A DNA stretch of 64,000 bases from Neorhizobium galegae bv. orientalis str. HAMBI 540 (GTDB lineage Bacteria; Pseudomonadota; Alphaproteobacteria; Rhizobiales; Rhizobiaceae), in assembly GCF_000731315.1 (NCBI RefSeq), contig NZ_HG938353.1, positions 1,116,001-1,180,000 on the forward strand. The letters are read 5' to 3'. Of this stretch, positions 37,002 through 46,326 are shown one piece after another (within the stretch, counting starts at the first letter, position 1; each line of letters starts with the position of its first letter). The position numbers were made by a program, and so were the translations under genes. Under the pieces are notes generated by a model, which saw nothing but the letters and a program-made list of their open reading frames with translations, ran no database searches and had not been told where the DNA came from.

Positions 37002-38614
37002 TGGGAAGCGGGAGTTTGGCGGACGGTAATACGATATTGGGCATGCGTACGATGCCACAGCAGCGCCGCGGCAATTCTCGCTTCGTCGCCAAAGCCCGCT
37101 GGGGCACCGCCTTTCTGATCCTGCTTTGCACGATGCTTCAGCTCGCCATATCGCCTGATATGACCAACGCGTTTTGTGCGGGGACAGCCGGTTTGATCGG
37201 CACCTGGGCATTCACCTACTGCGCCGACCCAAGACGGATCGAACGGTTTACGATCTCGACGCTGGTGGTGCTCGGCTTTCAGGTCCATTCGAGCCTGGCC
37301 GCCCTGATCGTCCAGACCTCTGCCTGGAAACCGATCACCTTCAACCTCGATGCGCCGGTAGCCACGTTTTCTGTTCTGGCACTTCTGCAGATATGGGCGG
37401 TGGCGCTGCACTGGTTCTATGCGCAGTCGCGGGTGATGCAGGTTGCGACGACGGCGATCTGCCAAAGGATATTTGCGCCGCTCGGCCTCTATCGTTCGCC
37501 GACAAACCGGCAATTGTGGTGGATGGGGCTGCTGGGGTCGTTCGCCTCCTGGTACACGAATGCCGACCGCTGGGGCGAGGACAATTTCGGCGATATCGCC
37601 TTCAAACTGCTCGCTGGCCTGTCGCAATTTTCCGTCGCGCCCCTCCTGATCCCGATCGCCAGCTACCTCATCGATCCGCCGGACCAAAAGCGCTCTGTCA
37701 ACTGGCTCGCGCTGACCGCCTATTGCGCCCTGACGCTCTATATTGCGCTGGCGCGCAACAGCCGCGGCGTGTTCGCGGTCAACGTCCTGACCGTGCTGAT
37801 CTGCCTCGCCATCACGGTGATGATAGGACGTTTCATCCTGACGAGGCGGCGGGTGATCTGGCTCGCGGTCGCCGTCCTGCTCAGCCCCGTTCCGGCCGGC
37901 ATCCTCTCGGATCTTGCAACCGCCATGGTCATTGCCCGCGACGACCGCTCCGACATCTCGTCGCAGGATCTCGTCTTCTCGACCATCGGCACGTATTTCG
38001 ATGAACAGGCGCTGCAGTCGCGACGGGAGACGGACCGGATATTGGCGGAAGGCAGCTATAACGAGATCTATGTCGACAACCCGCTGCTGGCGCGCTTCGG
38101 CGCCACCAAATACATCGACCACAACATCGCTCTCGGGCTTTCGCTGTCGCAGGCCGGCGAGCTGCTGGCGCGTGAAAATGCCCTCAATCAGCTGCTATTG
38201 CTGCTTCCCACGCCGGCTCTGAATTTTTTCGCGCCCGAACTCGATAAATCCGGCAACGCCTTTTCGTCCGGCGATTATTACAACTTTCTGGTGACCGGCG
38301 ATGAGCTGGGGGGATACCGCACCGGCTCGTCGATCGCCGACGGCTTCGTCGTGCTCGGCGCGTTTTACGTGGTGGTGTTCGCGATTTTCGCCCTGGCGAA
38401 TTTCATTCTTGGCGATGCGCTGACGATCCGGACGCGGGATGGACATGTGCTGCTTTCGGCTCTGGCCTGCATCTGCATCACCCGCTTCTTCATGAACGGC
38501 CTCATGGACGAATCTATTGCGGTCCAGGCCGGCAACCTTGTCCGGGCGCTGCCACAGACGGTGCTGCTCTATGCGCTGATGTTCCGGCTGACGAGGGGCG
38601 TGAAGCTGAGATGA
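36998..38614 (+). CDS. Membrane protein, candidate Wzy-type polysaccharide polymerase
   Basis: 538-residue polytopic protein with about 10-12 membrane segments and one large hydrophilic loop (DDRSDISSQDLVFSTIGTYF and following), which fits the periplasmic loop of Wzy polymerases. ARNSRGVFAVN near the middle resembles the R-x-x-R/G region of O-antigen polymerases. Wzy proteins share little sequence, so this is inferred from topology and position between the flippase and glycosyltransferases. The frame is open far upstream (to 36338), but that part overlaps the flippase gene and is not coding here. ATGA overlap sets the start at 36998. Confidence 0.6.
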   Translation: MMGSGSLADGNTILGMRTMPQQRRGNSRFVAKARWGTAFLILLCTMLQLAISPDMTNAFCAGTAGLIGTWAFTYCADPRRIERFTISTLVVLGFQVHSSLAALIVQTSAWKPITFNLDAPVATFSVLALLQIWAVALHWFYAQSRVMQVATTAICQRIFAPLGLYRSPTNRQLWWMGLLGSFASWYTNADRWGEDNFGDIAFKLLAGLSQFSVAPLLIPIASYLIDPPDQKRSVNWLALTAYCALTLYIALARNSRGVFAVNVLTVLICLAITVMIGRFILTRRRVIWLAVAVLLSPVPAGILSDLATAMVIARDDRSDISSQDLVFSTIGTYFDEQALQSRRETDRILAEGSYNEIYVDNPLLARFGATKYIDHNIALGLSLSQAGELLARENALNQLLLLLPTPALNFFAPELDKSGNAFSSGDYYNFLVTGDELGGYRTGSSIADGFVVLGAFYVVVFAIFALANFILGDALTIRTRDGHVLLSALACICITRFFMNGLMDESIAVQAGNLVRALPQTVLLYALMFRLTRGVKLR

Positions 38615-39648
38615 AGCTCCTCTATATCGGCGCAGAATCAGGCAGCAGCCTGCAGCGGGCAACGGCATTCGGGCGTATCGGCCTCGACGTTCTGCACCTG
38701 TCGCCTTATGCCCTCCTTCCTTCCCATTGGGCGCCGTGGCTGAACAGGGCCGGCGGACCCGGCATCGATCGCCTCGTGGCAAACGGGCTCGGCCGGCGGA
38801 TCGGCGGGCAACGCTTCGATTTTGCCCTGGTGGATTGCGGCGACGTGGTCGGACCAGCCGCCCTGAACATCATCCGCAAGGCGGCGCCGATCGTCGTCAA
38901 CTACAACGCCGACAACCCCTATCTGGAACCGTCTCCGGAACGCCTCCGCTGGAGTATCTTTCACCGGGCCCTCACGCACTACGATCTGGTCGTCGCAGTG
39001 CGCCGCAACGGCATCGAGGAGATGATGGCGAGGAGAGGTGCAAGCCGGATCGACACGATCTGGCAATCCGCGGACGAGGTGGTGCATCGCCCCCTGTCGC
39101 CGACGCTGGAGGAGAAAAGCCGATGGTCGTCCGACGTCGTTTTCGTCGGGACATGGATGCCGGGGCGCGGCGCCTTCATGGCGCGGCTGATCGAGAAGGG
39201 CGTGCCGCTCGCGATCCATGGGTGCCGATGGCAAAGAGCGCCGGAATACCGGCTGCTCCGCCCGTTTATCCGCTCCGATCACCTTGAAGGCGCAGACTAC
39301 ACACGCGCAATTGCCGGCGCGAAAATCGGTCTGGTTCTGCTGAACGGCCAAAATGCCGACCTGCATACGACGCGCTCCGCCGAAATTCCCGCCATCGGCA
39401 CCGCCATGTGCGCTCCTCGCACGCTGCATCATCAACAGCTCTATAAGGGGGGCGAGGAAGCGGTCTTTTTCGACGGAGCGGAGGGCTGCGCGGAGGCTTG
39501 CAGACGTCTGCTGGCGGATGACGGCAGGCGCCAAACGATCGCCGATGCCGGGCACCGGCGCACGTTCGCGAACGGGACCTATAACGAGGTCCTGGCCCGC
39601 CGGATTGTCGATCGAGTCGCGGACATAAAACATGGCGGCGTGCGATGA
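38611..39648 (+). CDS. CgeB-like glycosyltransferase (GT1/GT4-like)
   Basis: 345-residue putative GT-B glycosyltransferase resembling CgeB-type proteins: a first domain with LLYIGAESGSSLQRATAF and VVNYNADNPYLEPSPER, and a second with SDVVFVGTWMPGRGAFMARLIEKG (in part) and THTRSAEIPAIG-like HTTRSAEIPAIGTAMCA. The latter is the acidic E-I-P motif common to this group. ATGA overlap with the upstream membrane gene and ATGAGG overlap with the next glycosyltransferase mean a continuous translational unit. The transferred sugar is unknown. Confidence 0.75.
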   Translation: MKLLYIGAESGSSLQRATAFGRIGLDVLHLSPYALLPSHWAPWLNRAGGPGIDRLVANGLGRRIGGQRFDFALVDCGDVVGPAALNIIRKAAPIVVNYNADNPYLEPSPERLRWSIFHRALTHYDLVVAVRRNGIEEMMARRGASRIDTIWQSADEVVHRPLSPTLEEKSRWSSDVVFVGTWMPGRGAFMARLIEKGVPLAIHGCRWQRAPEYRLLRPFIRSDHLEGADYTRAIAGAKIGLVLLNGQNADLHTTRSAEIPAIGTAMCAPRTLHHQQLYKGGEEAVFFDGAEGCAEACRRLLADDGRRQTIADAGHRRTFANGTYNEVLARRIVDRVADIKHGGVR

Positions 39649-40751
39649 GGAGGGCGGAGGCGCAGAATGACGGCACTCTGTTTCTGGCCCTGGACACCTA
39701 CGGCCGGATAGGCGGTATCCAGCGCTTCAACCAACGGGTTATCGCTGCCCTGGCCGAGATCTCTGGCGACAACGGCTGGAAGCAGCCGGCCGTCCACATC
39801 ATGCGCGATGGCAAGGCTGACATTCCCGAAACCACGGCGGCCGCAATCCGCGCGTTTGGCAGTTGGCGCCTGGGCTTCATCGTCCACTCGGCTGTCACCG
39901 CTCAAAGCTGCAAAATCCTGTTCCTCGGGCATATCAACCTTCTGCCCGTGGGACTGTTGTGCAAGCTGCTGTCTCCGAGAATCAAACTCGTGCTCTTCGT
40001 CCACGGCGACGAGGTCTGGAACGATCCGGCCCATCGCCGCATGCGATTCTATGAACCGCTTATGGCAAGAGCCCTCAGCCGGATCGCCTCCGTCAGCGCC
40101 TTCACGGCAAGCCGGATGCAGGAGGCGTTCAAACTGCCGCATGAAAAATTCACGCTCTTTCCGAACGCCGTCGACGACATCGACCGGCAGCCCCAAAAGA
40201 GCGGCCGAAACATCCTGGCGGTCGCCCGGCTGGATCGGCATGACCGCGGCAAGAATATCGACGCCCTGATCAAGGCGATGGTGCTGCTCAAGCGCCGCAA
40301 CGTGGAATGCGTCCTCCAGGTCGTCGGCGAGGGACCGCTCAGATCGGAACTGGCGTCGTTGGCCCGTGAGCTCGCGGTCGAAGAGAGGGTCGAACTCCTG
40401 GGCCGCGTATCAGATGCAAGACTGGCCGAGGCCTATTCCCAAGCCTGCCTGTTCGCGATGCCCTCGTCCAAGGAAGGGTTCGGGATCGTTTTCCTGGAGG
40501 CCTGGCTGCACGGCCTGCCGGTGATCTGCGGTACGCAGGATGCGGCCGTGGAGATCATCACCGATGGGGTCGATGGGTTTGCCGTGAATCCCTCGGATAT
40601 CGAAACACTCGCCGAGAGAATGGCGATGCTTCTCGCCGATCCGGGCATGGCAGCGGCAATGGGAGAGGCGGGAGTCGAAAAGGTCCGCTCTCGCTATCTC
40701 ATGAGACACTTCAAAGGAAATCTCGAAAAAATCATCGCGGAGCTGTCATGA
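39645..40751 (+). CDS. Glycosyltransferase family 4
   Basis: 368-residue GT-B glycosyltransferase. GRIGGIQRFNQRVIAAL is the N-terminal glycine-rich loop. VSAFTASRMQEAF ends the first domain. ILAVARLDRHDRGKNIDALIKA starts the second. The donor site reads PSSKEGFGIVFLEAWLHGLPVICG, with the E-x7-E motif typical of GT4. No membrane segment is present. It overlaps both neighbours by 4 bp. Confidence 0.88.
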   Translation: MRRAEAQNDGTLFLALDTYGRIGGIQRFNQRVIAALAEISGDNGWKQPAVHIMRDGKADIPETTAAAIRAFGSWRLGFIVHSAVTAQSCKILFLGHINLLPVGLLCKLLSPRIKLVLFVHGDEVWNDPAHRRMRFYEPLMARALSRIASVSAFTASRMQEAFKLPHEKFTLFPNAVDDIDRQPQKSGRNILAVARLDRHDRGKNIDALIKAMVLLKRRNVECVLQVVGEGPLRSELASLARELAVEERVELLGRVSDARLAEAYSQACLFAMPSSKEGFGIVFLEAWLHGLPVICGTQDAAVEIITDGVDGFAVNPSDIETLAERMAMLLADPGMAAAMGEAGVEKVRSRYLMRHFKGNLEKIIAELS

Positions 40752-41923
40752 GAATCCTCAACATCATCGCCAGCGCCGATCCCGAAACCGGAGGCCCGAT
40801 CGAGGCGCTGCGGCTGACTGGACTGCAGATGGCGCGTCTAGGCCATGCGGTGGAAGTCGTCACGCTGGACAAACCATCGGCGCCCTACGTGAAAGAGTTT
40901 CCCTTCCCCGTTCATGCCTGCGGGCGGTGGACCCGGAGATACGGATATACGCCGGAATTGGCACGCTGGATCGCCGCGAACGCGGATCGGTTCGATGCGG
41001 CGATCATCCATGGCCTATGGAACCATGCCTCTGTCGGCGGCTGGTCGTCCCTGAGGCGGGCAGGCCTGCCTTATGTCGTCTTCGCCCACGGCATGATGGA
41101 TCCATGGTTCCGCGAAACCTATCCGCTCAAGCACGTCGCCAAACAGGCGTTCTGGCTTGCCTGGCAAGGCAGGGTTCTCCGCGATGCAGCGGCAGTCCTC
41201 TTCACCTGCGAAGAAGAGCGCCACCGGGCGCGCGGCGTCTTCCGGGGCTATGGTTACGCGGAGCGTGTCGTCGCCTTCGGCACCGCCGATCCGCCGGCAG
41301 GGGTGGAGAGCCAGCTTGCCGCATTCCACCGGCTTCTGCCGGAATTGAAGAATAGGCGGTTCCTGCTGTTCCTCGGCCGTTTCCACGCAAAGAAGGGCTG
41401 TGACCTCCTCGTCGAAGCCTTTTCGAAGATCGCCGCGTCCGATCCCGATCTCCACCTGGTGATGGCGGGGCCGGATCAGTCCGGGTTGAAATCGAAACTG
41501 ATTGCCCAGGCCGCCAAGGCCGGCATCGCCGATCGCCTCCATTGGCCGGGCATGCTGGCCGGCGACGCCAAGTGGGGCGCCTTCCGCGCTGCCGAGGCTT
41601 TTGTCCTGCCGTCGCATCAGGAGAATTTCGGCATCGTCGTCGCGGAAGCCATGGCCTGCGCAACGCCGGTCCTACTGACCGACAAGGTCAATATCTGGCG
41701 TGAAGTGCAAATGAGCGGCGGCGGCCTTATCGGGACCGACACATCGGAAGGCATCGAAAACCTGCTCCGGTCATGGCTAGCCCTCTCCGATGACGGCAAA
41801 AGCGCCATGCGCGCCCATGCCCGCGCGGGCTTCGAACGGCATTTCCGCATCGAGGCGGCGGCCCGCGATCTCATCACCGTTCTGCACTCCATCTCCCCAC
41901 GAGGCTTTCATGAAGCCGCTTGA
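40748..41923 (+). CDS. Glycosyltransferase family 4
   Basis: 391-residue GT-B glycosyltransferase, distinct from its upstream neighbour. MRILNIIASADPETGGPIEALR is the N-terminal domain start (shortened). FAHGMMDPWFRETYPLKH and ALLFTCEEE-like AVLFTCEEERHRAR lie at the interdomain region. FLGRFHAKKGCDLLVEAF and PSHQENFGIVVAEAMACATPVLL form the donor site with E-x7-E. This arrangement occurs in many capsule and colanic acid clusters. It overlaps the WcaF-like gene by 14 bp. Confidence 0.88.
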   Translation: MRILNIIASADPETGGPIEALRLTGLQMARLGHAVEVVTLDKPSAPYVKEFPFPVHACGRWTRRYGYTPELARWIAANADRFDAAIIHGLWNHASVGGWSSLRRAGLPYVVFAHGMMDPWFRETYPLKHVAKQAFWLAWQGRVLRDAAAVLFTCEEERHRARGVFRGYGYAERVVAFGTADPPAGVESQLAAFHRLLPELKNRRFLLFLGRFHAKKGCDLLVEAFSKIAASDPDLHLVMAGPDQSGLKSKLIAQAAKAGIADRLHWPGMLAGDAKWGAFRAAEAFVLPSHQENFGIVVAEAMACATPVLLTDKVNIWREVQMSGGGLIGTDTSEGIENLLRSWLALSDDGKSAMRAHARAGFERHFRIEAAARDLITVLHSISPRGFHEAA

Positions 41924-42506
41924 CGCGAAGATCTCCAATCCGCGGCAGGGTGCCCCGAGTTTCCCGCTGGGTCATCGGTTGTTCCGGCTCACGTGGAACC
42001 TCGTCTGGAGCCTTTTCGGCCGCTGGACACCGGTACCGCTGTTTGTATGGCGCCGGTTCCTGCTGCGGCGCTTCGGAGCCCGGATTGACCGGACGGCGCG
42101 GATCTATCCCGGCGTCGAGGTCTGGTATCCGCCGAACCTCGCCATGGCCGCGTATTCCTGTCTCGGAAGGGGCGTGAACTGCTACTGCATGGATCGCATC
42201 GAGCTTGGCACCCACGCAATCGTCTCCCAGGGCGCCCATCTGTGCACCGGCACGCATGATGTCGACGATGCAGATTTCCAGCTGGTTACGAGACCCATCG
42301 TCGTCGGTGCGAATGCCTGGATCGCGGCGGAAGCATTTGTCGGGCCGGGTGTCACTGTCGGGGAGGGCGCGGTGCTCGGCGCCCGCGCCGTCGCCTTCCG
42401 CAGCCTCGATCCCTGGACGATCTATGCCGGCAATCCGGCCAGGAGACTACGGCGGCGCTTCGAGCAGGACAGGCCCGGCATCTTTCGGGCAAGGTTGAAC
42501 TCCTGA
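41910..42506 (+). CDS. WcaF-like acetyltransferase (left-handed beta helix)
   Basis: 198-residue O-acetyltransferase of the hexapeptide-repeat family. A membrane-proximal start (FRLTWNLVWSLFGRWTP) is followed by hexapeptide turns (RIDRTARIYPGVEVWYPPNLAM, partly quoted; IVVGANAWIAAEAFVGPGVTVGEGAVLGARAV). The catalytic His is in HLCTGTHDVDD. The order parallels WcaF, which acetylates a fucose or hexose residue in colanic acid. The start at 41910 is used because the frame extends back into the upstream gene. Acetylation of the cluster's polysaccharide is the inferred role. Confidence 0.85.
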   Translation: MKPLDAKISNPRQGAPSFPLGHRLFRLTWNLVWSLFGRWTPVPLFVWRRFLLRRFGARIDRTARIYPGVEVWYPPNLAMAAYSCLGRGVNCYCMDRIELGTHAIVSQGAHLCTGTHDVDDADFQLVTRPIVVGANAWIAAEAFVGPGVTVGEGAVLGARAVAFRSLDPWTIYAGNPARRLRRRFEQDRPGIFRARLNS

Positions 42507-42523
42507 TCGGGACAAGTCGCCGA

Positions 42524-43435
42524 ATGGCCAGCCTCGCCGTCCTCATCCTCACCTATAACGAAGAGCGCCACATCGCCCGCGCCTTGAAATGCGTCGCGCC
42601 CTTCGCGTCCGAGGTCTTCGTCATCGATTGTTTCTCGACCGATAGCACGGTCGAAATCGCGCGCTCGCTCGGCGCAACCGTCCTCAGCAATCCCTGGATC
42701 AATTATTCCAGGCAATTCCAGTGGGGGCTCGACAATGCCCCGATCACCGCCGACTGGATCATGCGGCTCGATGCGGATGAGGTGATCGAACCTGAACTGG
42801 CGGTCGAGATCGCCGACAAGCTTCCCGCTCTCGCTGCCGATGTCGCAGGCGTGAACCTCAAGAGAAGGCACATCTTCCTCGGACGCTGGATCCGCCACGG
42901 CGGACGGTATCCGCTCATCCTCACCCGCATCTGGCGGCGGGGGCAGGGACATGTCGAGGACCGCTGGATGGATGAGCACATCGTCGTGAAGAGCGGCCGC
43001 ATAATCCTTTTCGACGCGCCGTTCTCTGATCACAATCTCAACGATCTCAGCTTCTTCACGGGCAAGCATAATCGATACGCAACCCTTGAAGCTGTCGATG
43101 TGCTGGGCCGGCGTTACGGCCTGTTTTACGAACGACCGGCCCTTTCGCAGGCGGCCTCGTCACGTCAGGCTTCCATAAAACGGCTTATCAAGGAGCGCAT
43201 CTATAATCGGCTTCCGTTCCCGGTTGCCGCACTCGGTTATTTCCTGTTCCGCTATATCGGCCAACTCGGCGTCCTCGATGGCCGCGAAGGGCTGATCTAC
43301 CATGTCCTGCAAGGCTGCTGGTACCGTTTCCTCGTCGGCGCGAAGGTCATGGAATTCGACCGGTCGCTCCGCTCGCTGGCAACGCTTGAGGAAAAGCGCG
43401 CGACGCTGGCGCGATTGACGGGGCTGCCGCTCTGA
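42524..43435 (+). CDS. Glycosyltransferase family 2
   Basis: 303-residue GT-A glycosyltransferase of the WaaE/KdtX-like group. LAVLILTYNEERHIARAL is the nucleotide-sugar loop, EVFVIDCFSTDSTVEIA the second strand, and RLDADEVIEPEL the DxD metal site. The C-terminal part carries a pair of hydrophobic helices (FPVAALGYFLFRYI), as in LPS-core glucosyltransferases. It starts 17 bp after the acetyltransferase and is the last plus-strand gene of the cluster, ending 26 bp from a convergent beta-helix gene. No terminator is obvious. Confidence 0.88.
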   Translation: MASLAVLILTYNEERHIARALKCVAPFASEVFVIDCFSTDSTVEIARSLGATVLSNPWINYSRQFQWGLDNAPITADWIMRLDADEVIEPELAVEIADKLPALAADVAGVNLKRRHIFLGRWIRHGGRYPLILTRIWRRGQGHVEDRWMDEHIVVKSGRIILFDAPFSDHNLNDLSFFTGKHNRYATLEAVDVLGRRYGLFYERPALSQAASSRQASIKRLIKERIYNRLPFPVAALGYFLFRYIGQLGVLDGREGLIYHVLQGCWYRFLVGAKVMEFDRSLRSLATLEEKRATLARLTGLPL

Positions 43436-43461
43436 AGCGACAGCCCGTAAAGCGCCGCGGT

Positions 43462-45180
43462 TCAGACAACGCCGACACTCGGGAAGGCGGCCCAGAAGAG
43501 CGTCGAGCCCGCCCCTTCGGCGGCGACCACTAGCAGGCTTTCGCCGGCATTCAACGTATAGCCGGTCTTGCCCGAGATCTTGTTGAAGAGCTGCGTGCCG
43601 TTGGTATTGACCGTCAGATCCGCCGATCCGGCATTGACGATATGAAACGCCAGCCCCACCAGCGAGGTCGCATCCGACGAGTTGGTGATCGCGGGCAGCG
43701 TGCAGACGAGCGCAGAAGCGGCGTCAAAGGTGACGAGGCCGGCATCCAGTGGATGGAGCACGGTGTTCGCGGTCTTGAGCGTCGACTTAATTCCCATTCC
43801 GAATCGAGGATATATGAAGCTGTTGCCACCCCGGACCTCCAGATCGCCCTGGTTCTCCCAGGCATCGCCACGAATGTTGAAAGCCGCCAATCCGCCGCGG
43901 GTTTGGTCTGTCCACAGGCCCGACAACATTGCTTGATGACCGACTCCACGCGCGCCGTGAAATTGGCTGGTGGCCGAGACCGTGTCGAAATCCGTCACAG
44001 CGGTGTTGCTGCTGTAGAAGCGGCTGAAGCCCGCGCGCCGCCCGACAATATCAGCATTTCTGTCACCAGTGACCTCGGAGATGTTGAGGTCGCAGCCCTG
44101 TGCGTTCTCCACGTAAATCCCGGCGCCGGAGCCGCCTTCTGCATCCACGCCAAGGAAGCGTGAATTGGAGACGAACGCGCCTTCATTGCGGGAGCTCAAC
44201 TCGAAACAGGGCATGCCCCAGGACGAGAGCATCAGCGAGCCGCTGCCGGACGCGATCGTGGCCGGCGAGGTGAAGGCCTTGCCGATCTGGATCGTGTTGC
44301 CGCTCACTGACTTGACGACATAGACCCGCCCGGCGGTGATCCCATAATTGCTGCTCGCGAACGCGACCGGCATGCCCGCCCGGAATTTGCCGCCGTCGGC
44401 AACGGCGATATTCGCCGAGCCGTTTGAGAAAGTCGCGGTGGCCACAAGCTCGGCCCGGTTGAAGGCGTTGTTCTGGATGCGGTCGACATACATTTCGTTC
44501 AGACGAGCGCCGTCTCCGCCGGCTTCGAATACGATACCCCGGCAGAGCCGATTGTCCCGTCCGTTGGCGGGAATGATGTTGAAGAGCGAATCGAAGCGGC
44601 TGTTTCCGGGCATCAGCGTCGAGCCCGGCAGCAATGACGCGTAATACTGGCCGTTTTCGCAGAGATGCGTCCAGACCCGGGAAACGTCCGTGTGCATGAA
44701 ATTGGCAAGGAATATTCCCCAGTCGCTGCAGTCGCGGATGAAGAGGTCATGAATGGTGGAAAACTGCAGGCCGATATTGTTCACCGCGCCGATGCTGATG
44801 GCGCGCGTGAAGCCGGTAAAGCCGATATGCTCGCATCGCCAGCCGGTAATGCAATTGGCGGTGATCGTCGCAGACGGCGAGCCAAGGTCTGCGTCATTGG
44901 CGGCAAAAGCCGGAAACGAGCCGTCGCCGGCAAGCACCGTGCCACCGACGAAATCCCATCCGCTGTCCGGCAGGGTGTCGTTGAGATAGTTCAGCACCGG
45001 CTGCACGCCCTGATAACCGATGCCGGAAGCGACCGGGAGCGGCTCCGTGAGCGTGATCACCGCATCCGGCAGCAGGATGGTGCCGCCGCCCGCCGCGACC
45101 GCTGCCGCATGTACGGCCCGGATTGCCGCTTCGGTAGCATCTGAGGGAATGTAGAGTTTCGGAATTTGGCGCGATGGCAT
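43462..45180 (-). CDS. Beta-helix protein, tail-spike or polysaccharide-lyase-like
   Basis: 572-residue protein with the character of a right-handed parallel beta helix: an early GGGTILLPDAVITLTEPLPV (pectate-lyase-like first coil), then many Asn/Gly/Ser-rich short strands (GDNRNADI-like GDRNADIVG, VENAQGCDLNISEV, NEMYVDRIQNNAFN). The C-terminal 90 residues form a separate beta domain (VTFDAASALVCTLP ... TLNAGESLLVVAAEG) seen in phage-related structural proteins. It has no signal peptide. The start at 45180 is preceded by GGAGG and lies 4 bp after the stop of the 62-residue ORF. Enzyme activity on polysaccharide is an inference. Confidence 0.6.
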   Translation of the reverse strand: MPSRQIPKLYIPSDATEAAIRAVHAAAVAAGGGTILLPDAVITLTEPLPVASGIGYQGVQPVLNYLNDTLPDSGWDFVGGTVLAGDGSFPAFAANDADLGSPSATITANCITGWRCEHIGFTGFTRAISIGAVNNIGLQFSTIHDLFIRDCSDWGIFLANFMHTDVSRVWTHLCENGQYYASLLPGSTLMPGNSRFDSLFNIIPANGRDNRLCRGIVFEAGGDGARLNEMYVDRIQNNAFNRAELVATATFSNGSANIAVADGGKFRAGMPVAFASSNYGITAGRVYVVKSVSGNTIQIGKAFTSPATIASGSGSLMLSSWGMPCFELSSRNEGAFVSNSRFLGVDAEGGSGAGIYVENAQGCDLNISEVTGDRNADIVGRRAGFSRFYSSNTAVTDFDTVSATSQFHGARGVGHQAMLSGLWTDQTRGGLAAFNIRGDAWENQGDLEVRGGNSFIYPRFGMGIKSTLKTANTVLHPLDAGLVTFDAASALVCTLPAITNSSDATSLVGLAFHIVNAGSADLTVNTNGTQLFNKISGKTGYTLNAGESLLVVAAEGAGSTLFWAAFPSVGVV

Positions 45181-45184
45181 CGTG

Positions 45185-45370
45185 TCAGTCCTCCAGGCCG
45201 AGGAATCGGCTGATCGTGAGTTGGCTGATGGTGAGCTGATTGTTTTCTGCGTCGGTAAGCGTGTTGCCTTCGGCATCCATCAGGGTGAACCCGTCGTCTT
45301 CGGGCGGCTCACCGCCGCCGATGGAAAAAGTGCCGGGACCGGTCAGGGAAAGTCCGAGATCCAGCATCAT
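45185..45370 (-). CDS. Short repeat-containing protein upstream of the beta-helix gene
   Basis: About 61-62 residues; not recognised. The start uses one of two adjacent ATG codons (45370 or 45367) behind GGGAGGGG. The sequence begins MLDLGLSLTGPGTFSIGGG and contains two small repeats: DAEGNTLT/DAENNQLT and QLTIS/QLTIS. The second comes from a 15-bp DNA duplication (45210-45224 and 45225-45239). The gene lies 4 bp upstream of the beta-helix gene, so the two are translationally coupled. Similar short acidic proteins accompany phage tail-fibre-like genes in some rhizobia; that link is from general knowledge and is not certain. Confidence 0.5.
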   Translation of the reverse strand: MMLDLGLSLTGPGTFSIGGGEPPEDDGFTLMDAEGNTLTDAENNQLTISQLTISRFLGLED

Positions 45371-45826
45371 CCCCTCCCGCCGCGAACGTTCACCGTCCGG
45401 CCCCCGCCGATTCGAACGCATCCGGCACCTGTGGTGTTCGTTCCGTGTCTGAGGTGGTGCTTTCCCATTCCGGTCTCCTCGGTTCCAAGCCCGGCCAATC
45501 GGTTAACTGCCGGCCGGCGTTTCAGAACCTGATTTTAGGAACGGGTTGAGGAGCGGGGACGAAGTGGCGGGAAAGATTCGATGAATGGCTGCTGCCGTGC
45601 GGAAGGGCTTATCGGCCAAATGCCTGATATGCTTCACGAACCGGAGGCTATGGGGCGGCCGGAATGGAGCGAGCTGTCGCGCTCACGGCAAATGTTCTTC
45701 CCCGCGACAGCCAGAAGAATCGACGGGGGTAGCGTGCGCTCGACCGAAAACCGAAGCGCGAGACGTAGCGATTTGACCTCCCGGAAGAGGAGAAACTCGG
45801 AGCAGAGGCAGGAAAGAGAGTGGGAA
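45371..45826. other. Gene-free stretch between the beta-helix unit and tRNA-Val
   Basis: 456 bp with no supported gene. A plus-strand frame (45581-46093) is open but runs through tRNA-Val and has no recognisable domain. The interval must hold the promoter of the minus-strand small-protein/beta-helix unit and the end of the tRNA-Val transcript. No integrase or attachment-site repeat was seen. Confidence 0.45.
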
Positions 45827-45902
45827 TGGTGGGCGATGACGGACTCGAACCGCCGACATCCTCGGTGTAAACGAGGCGCTCTACCAACTGAGCTAATCGC
45901 CC
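45827..45902 (-). tRNA. tRNA-Val (anticodon TAC)
   Basis: 76 nt on the minus strand. The acceptor stem GGGCGAT pairs with ATCGCCC, followed by A and an encoded CCA. The D-arm TAGCTCAGTTGGTAGAGC is present. The anticodon stem-loop CCTCG-TTTACAC-CGAGG reads TAC, decoding GUA. The T-arm contains GGTTCGAGTCC. Confidence 0.97.
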
Positions 45903-46178
45903 GTTCGCGATTGCGGAGCAACAAGGCCCGCCGCGTCGGTGGCCGTGATCTATGCGGATCGCGGAAAAACCGCAAGGGCTTTCATGATGTTTTTTTGAAA
46001 ATTCTGGGGAAGAGCCGACTGGACAGGGGCGCATATGGGGCAGGAGAGGGCAAAGCGACGGGACGTCATCCTTTTGTCTTGAAACGCGCTTGACACCCGA
46101 TCGCGAACCTCTTAGTTAGCCGCTCAACCGAGCGATTGAGGTCGCCCGGCTCCGAGGTTTCGGCCTCAAGAGAAATGC

Positions 46179-46255
46179 GCGGGTGTAGCTCAGTTGGTTA
46201 GAGTGCCGGCCTGTCACGCCGGAGGTCGCGGGTTCGAGCCCCGTCACTCGCGCCA
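46179..46255 (+). tRNA. tRNA-Asp (anticodon GTC), copy 1
   Basis: 77 nt. The acceptor stem GCGGGTG pairs with CACTCGC, followed by G and an encoded CCA. The anticodon stem CCGGC-CTGTCAC-GCCGG gives GTC for Asp (GAC/GAU). The T-loop is GGTTCGAGCC. It is divergent from tRNA-Val across 276 bp. Confidence 0.97.
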
Positions 46256-46326
46256 TTCTCTTATTCGAACTCTCCGCCGATTGCGCGTCTTGCGCATAAG
46301 GCGGCTGCCGCTGGTCGGCATTATGC

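Noticed and set aside
45581..46093. 170-codon plus-strand ORF
   Set aside because: It runs through tRNA-Val and matches no known domain.
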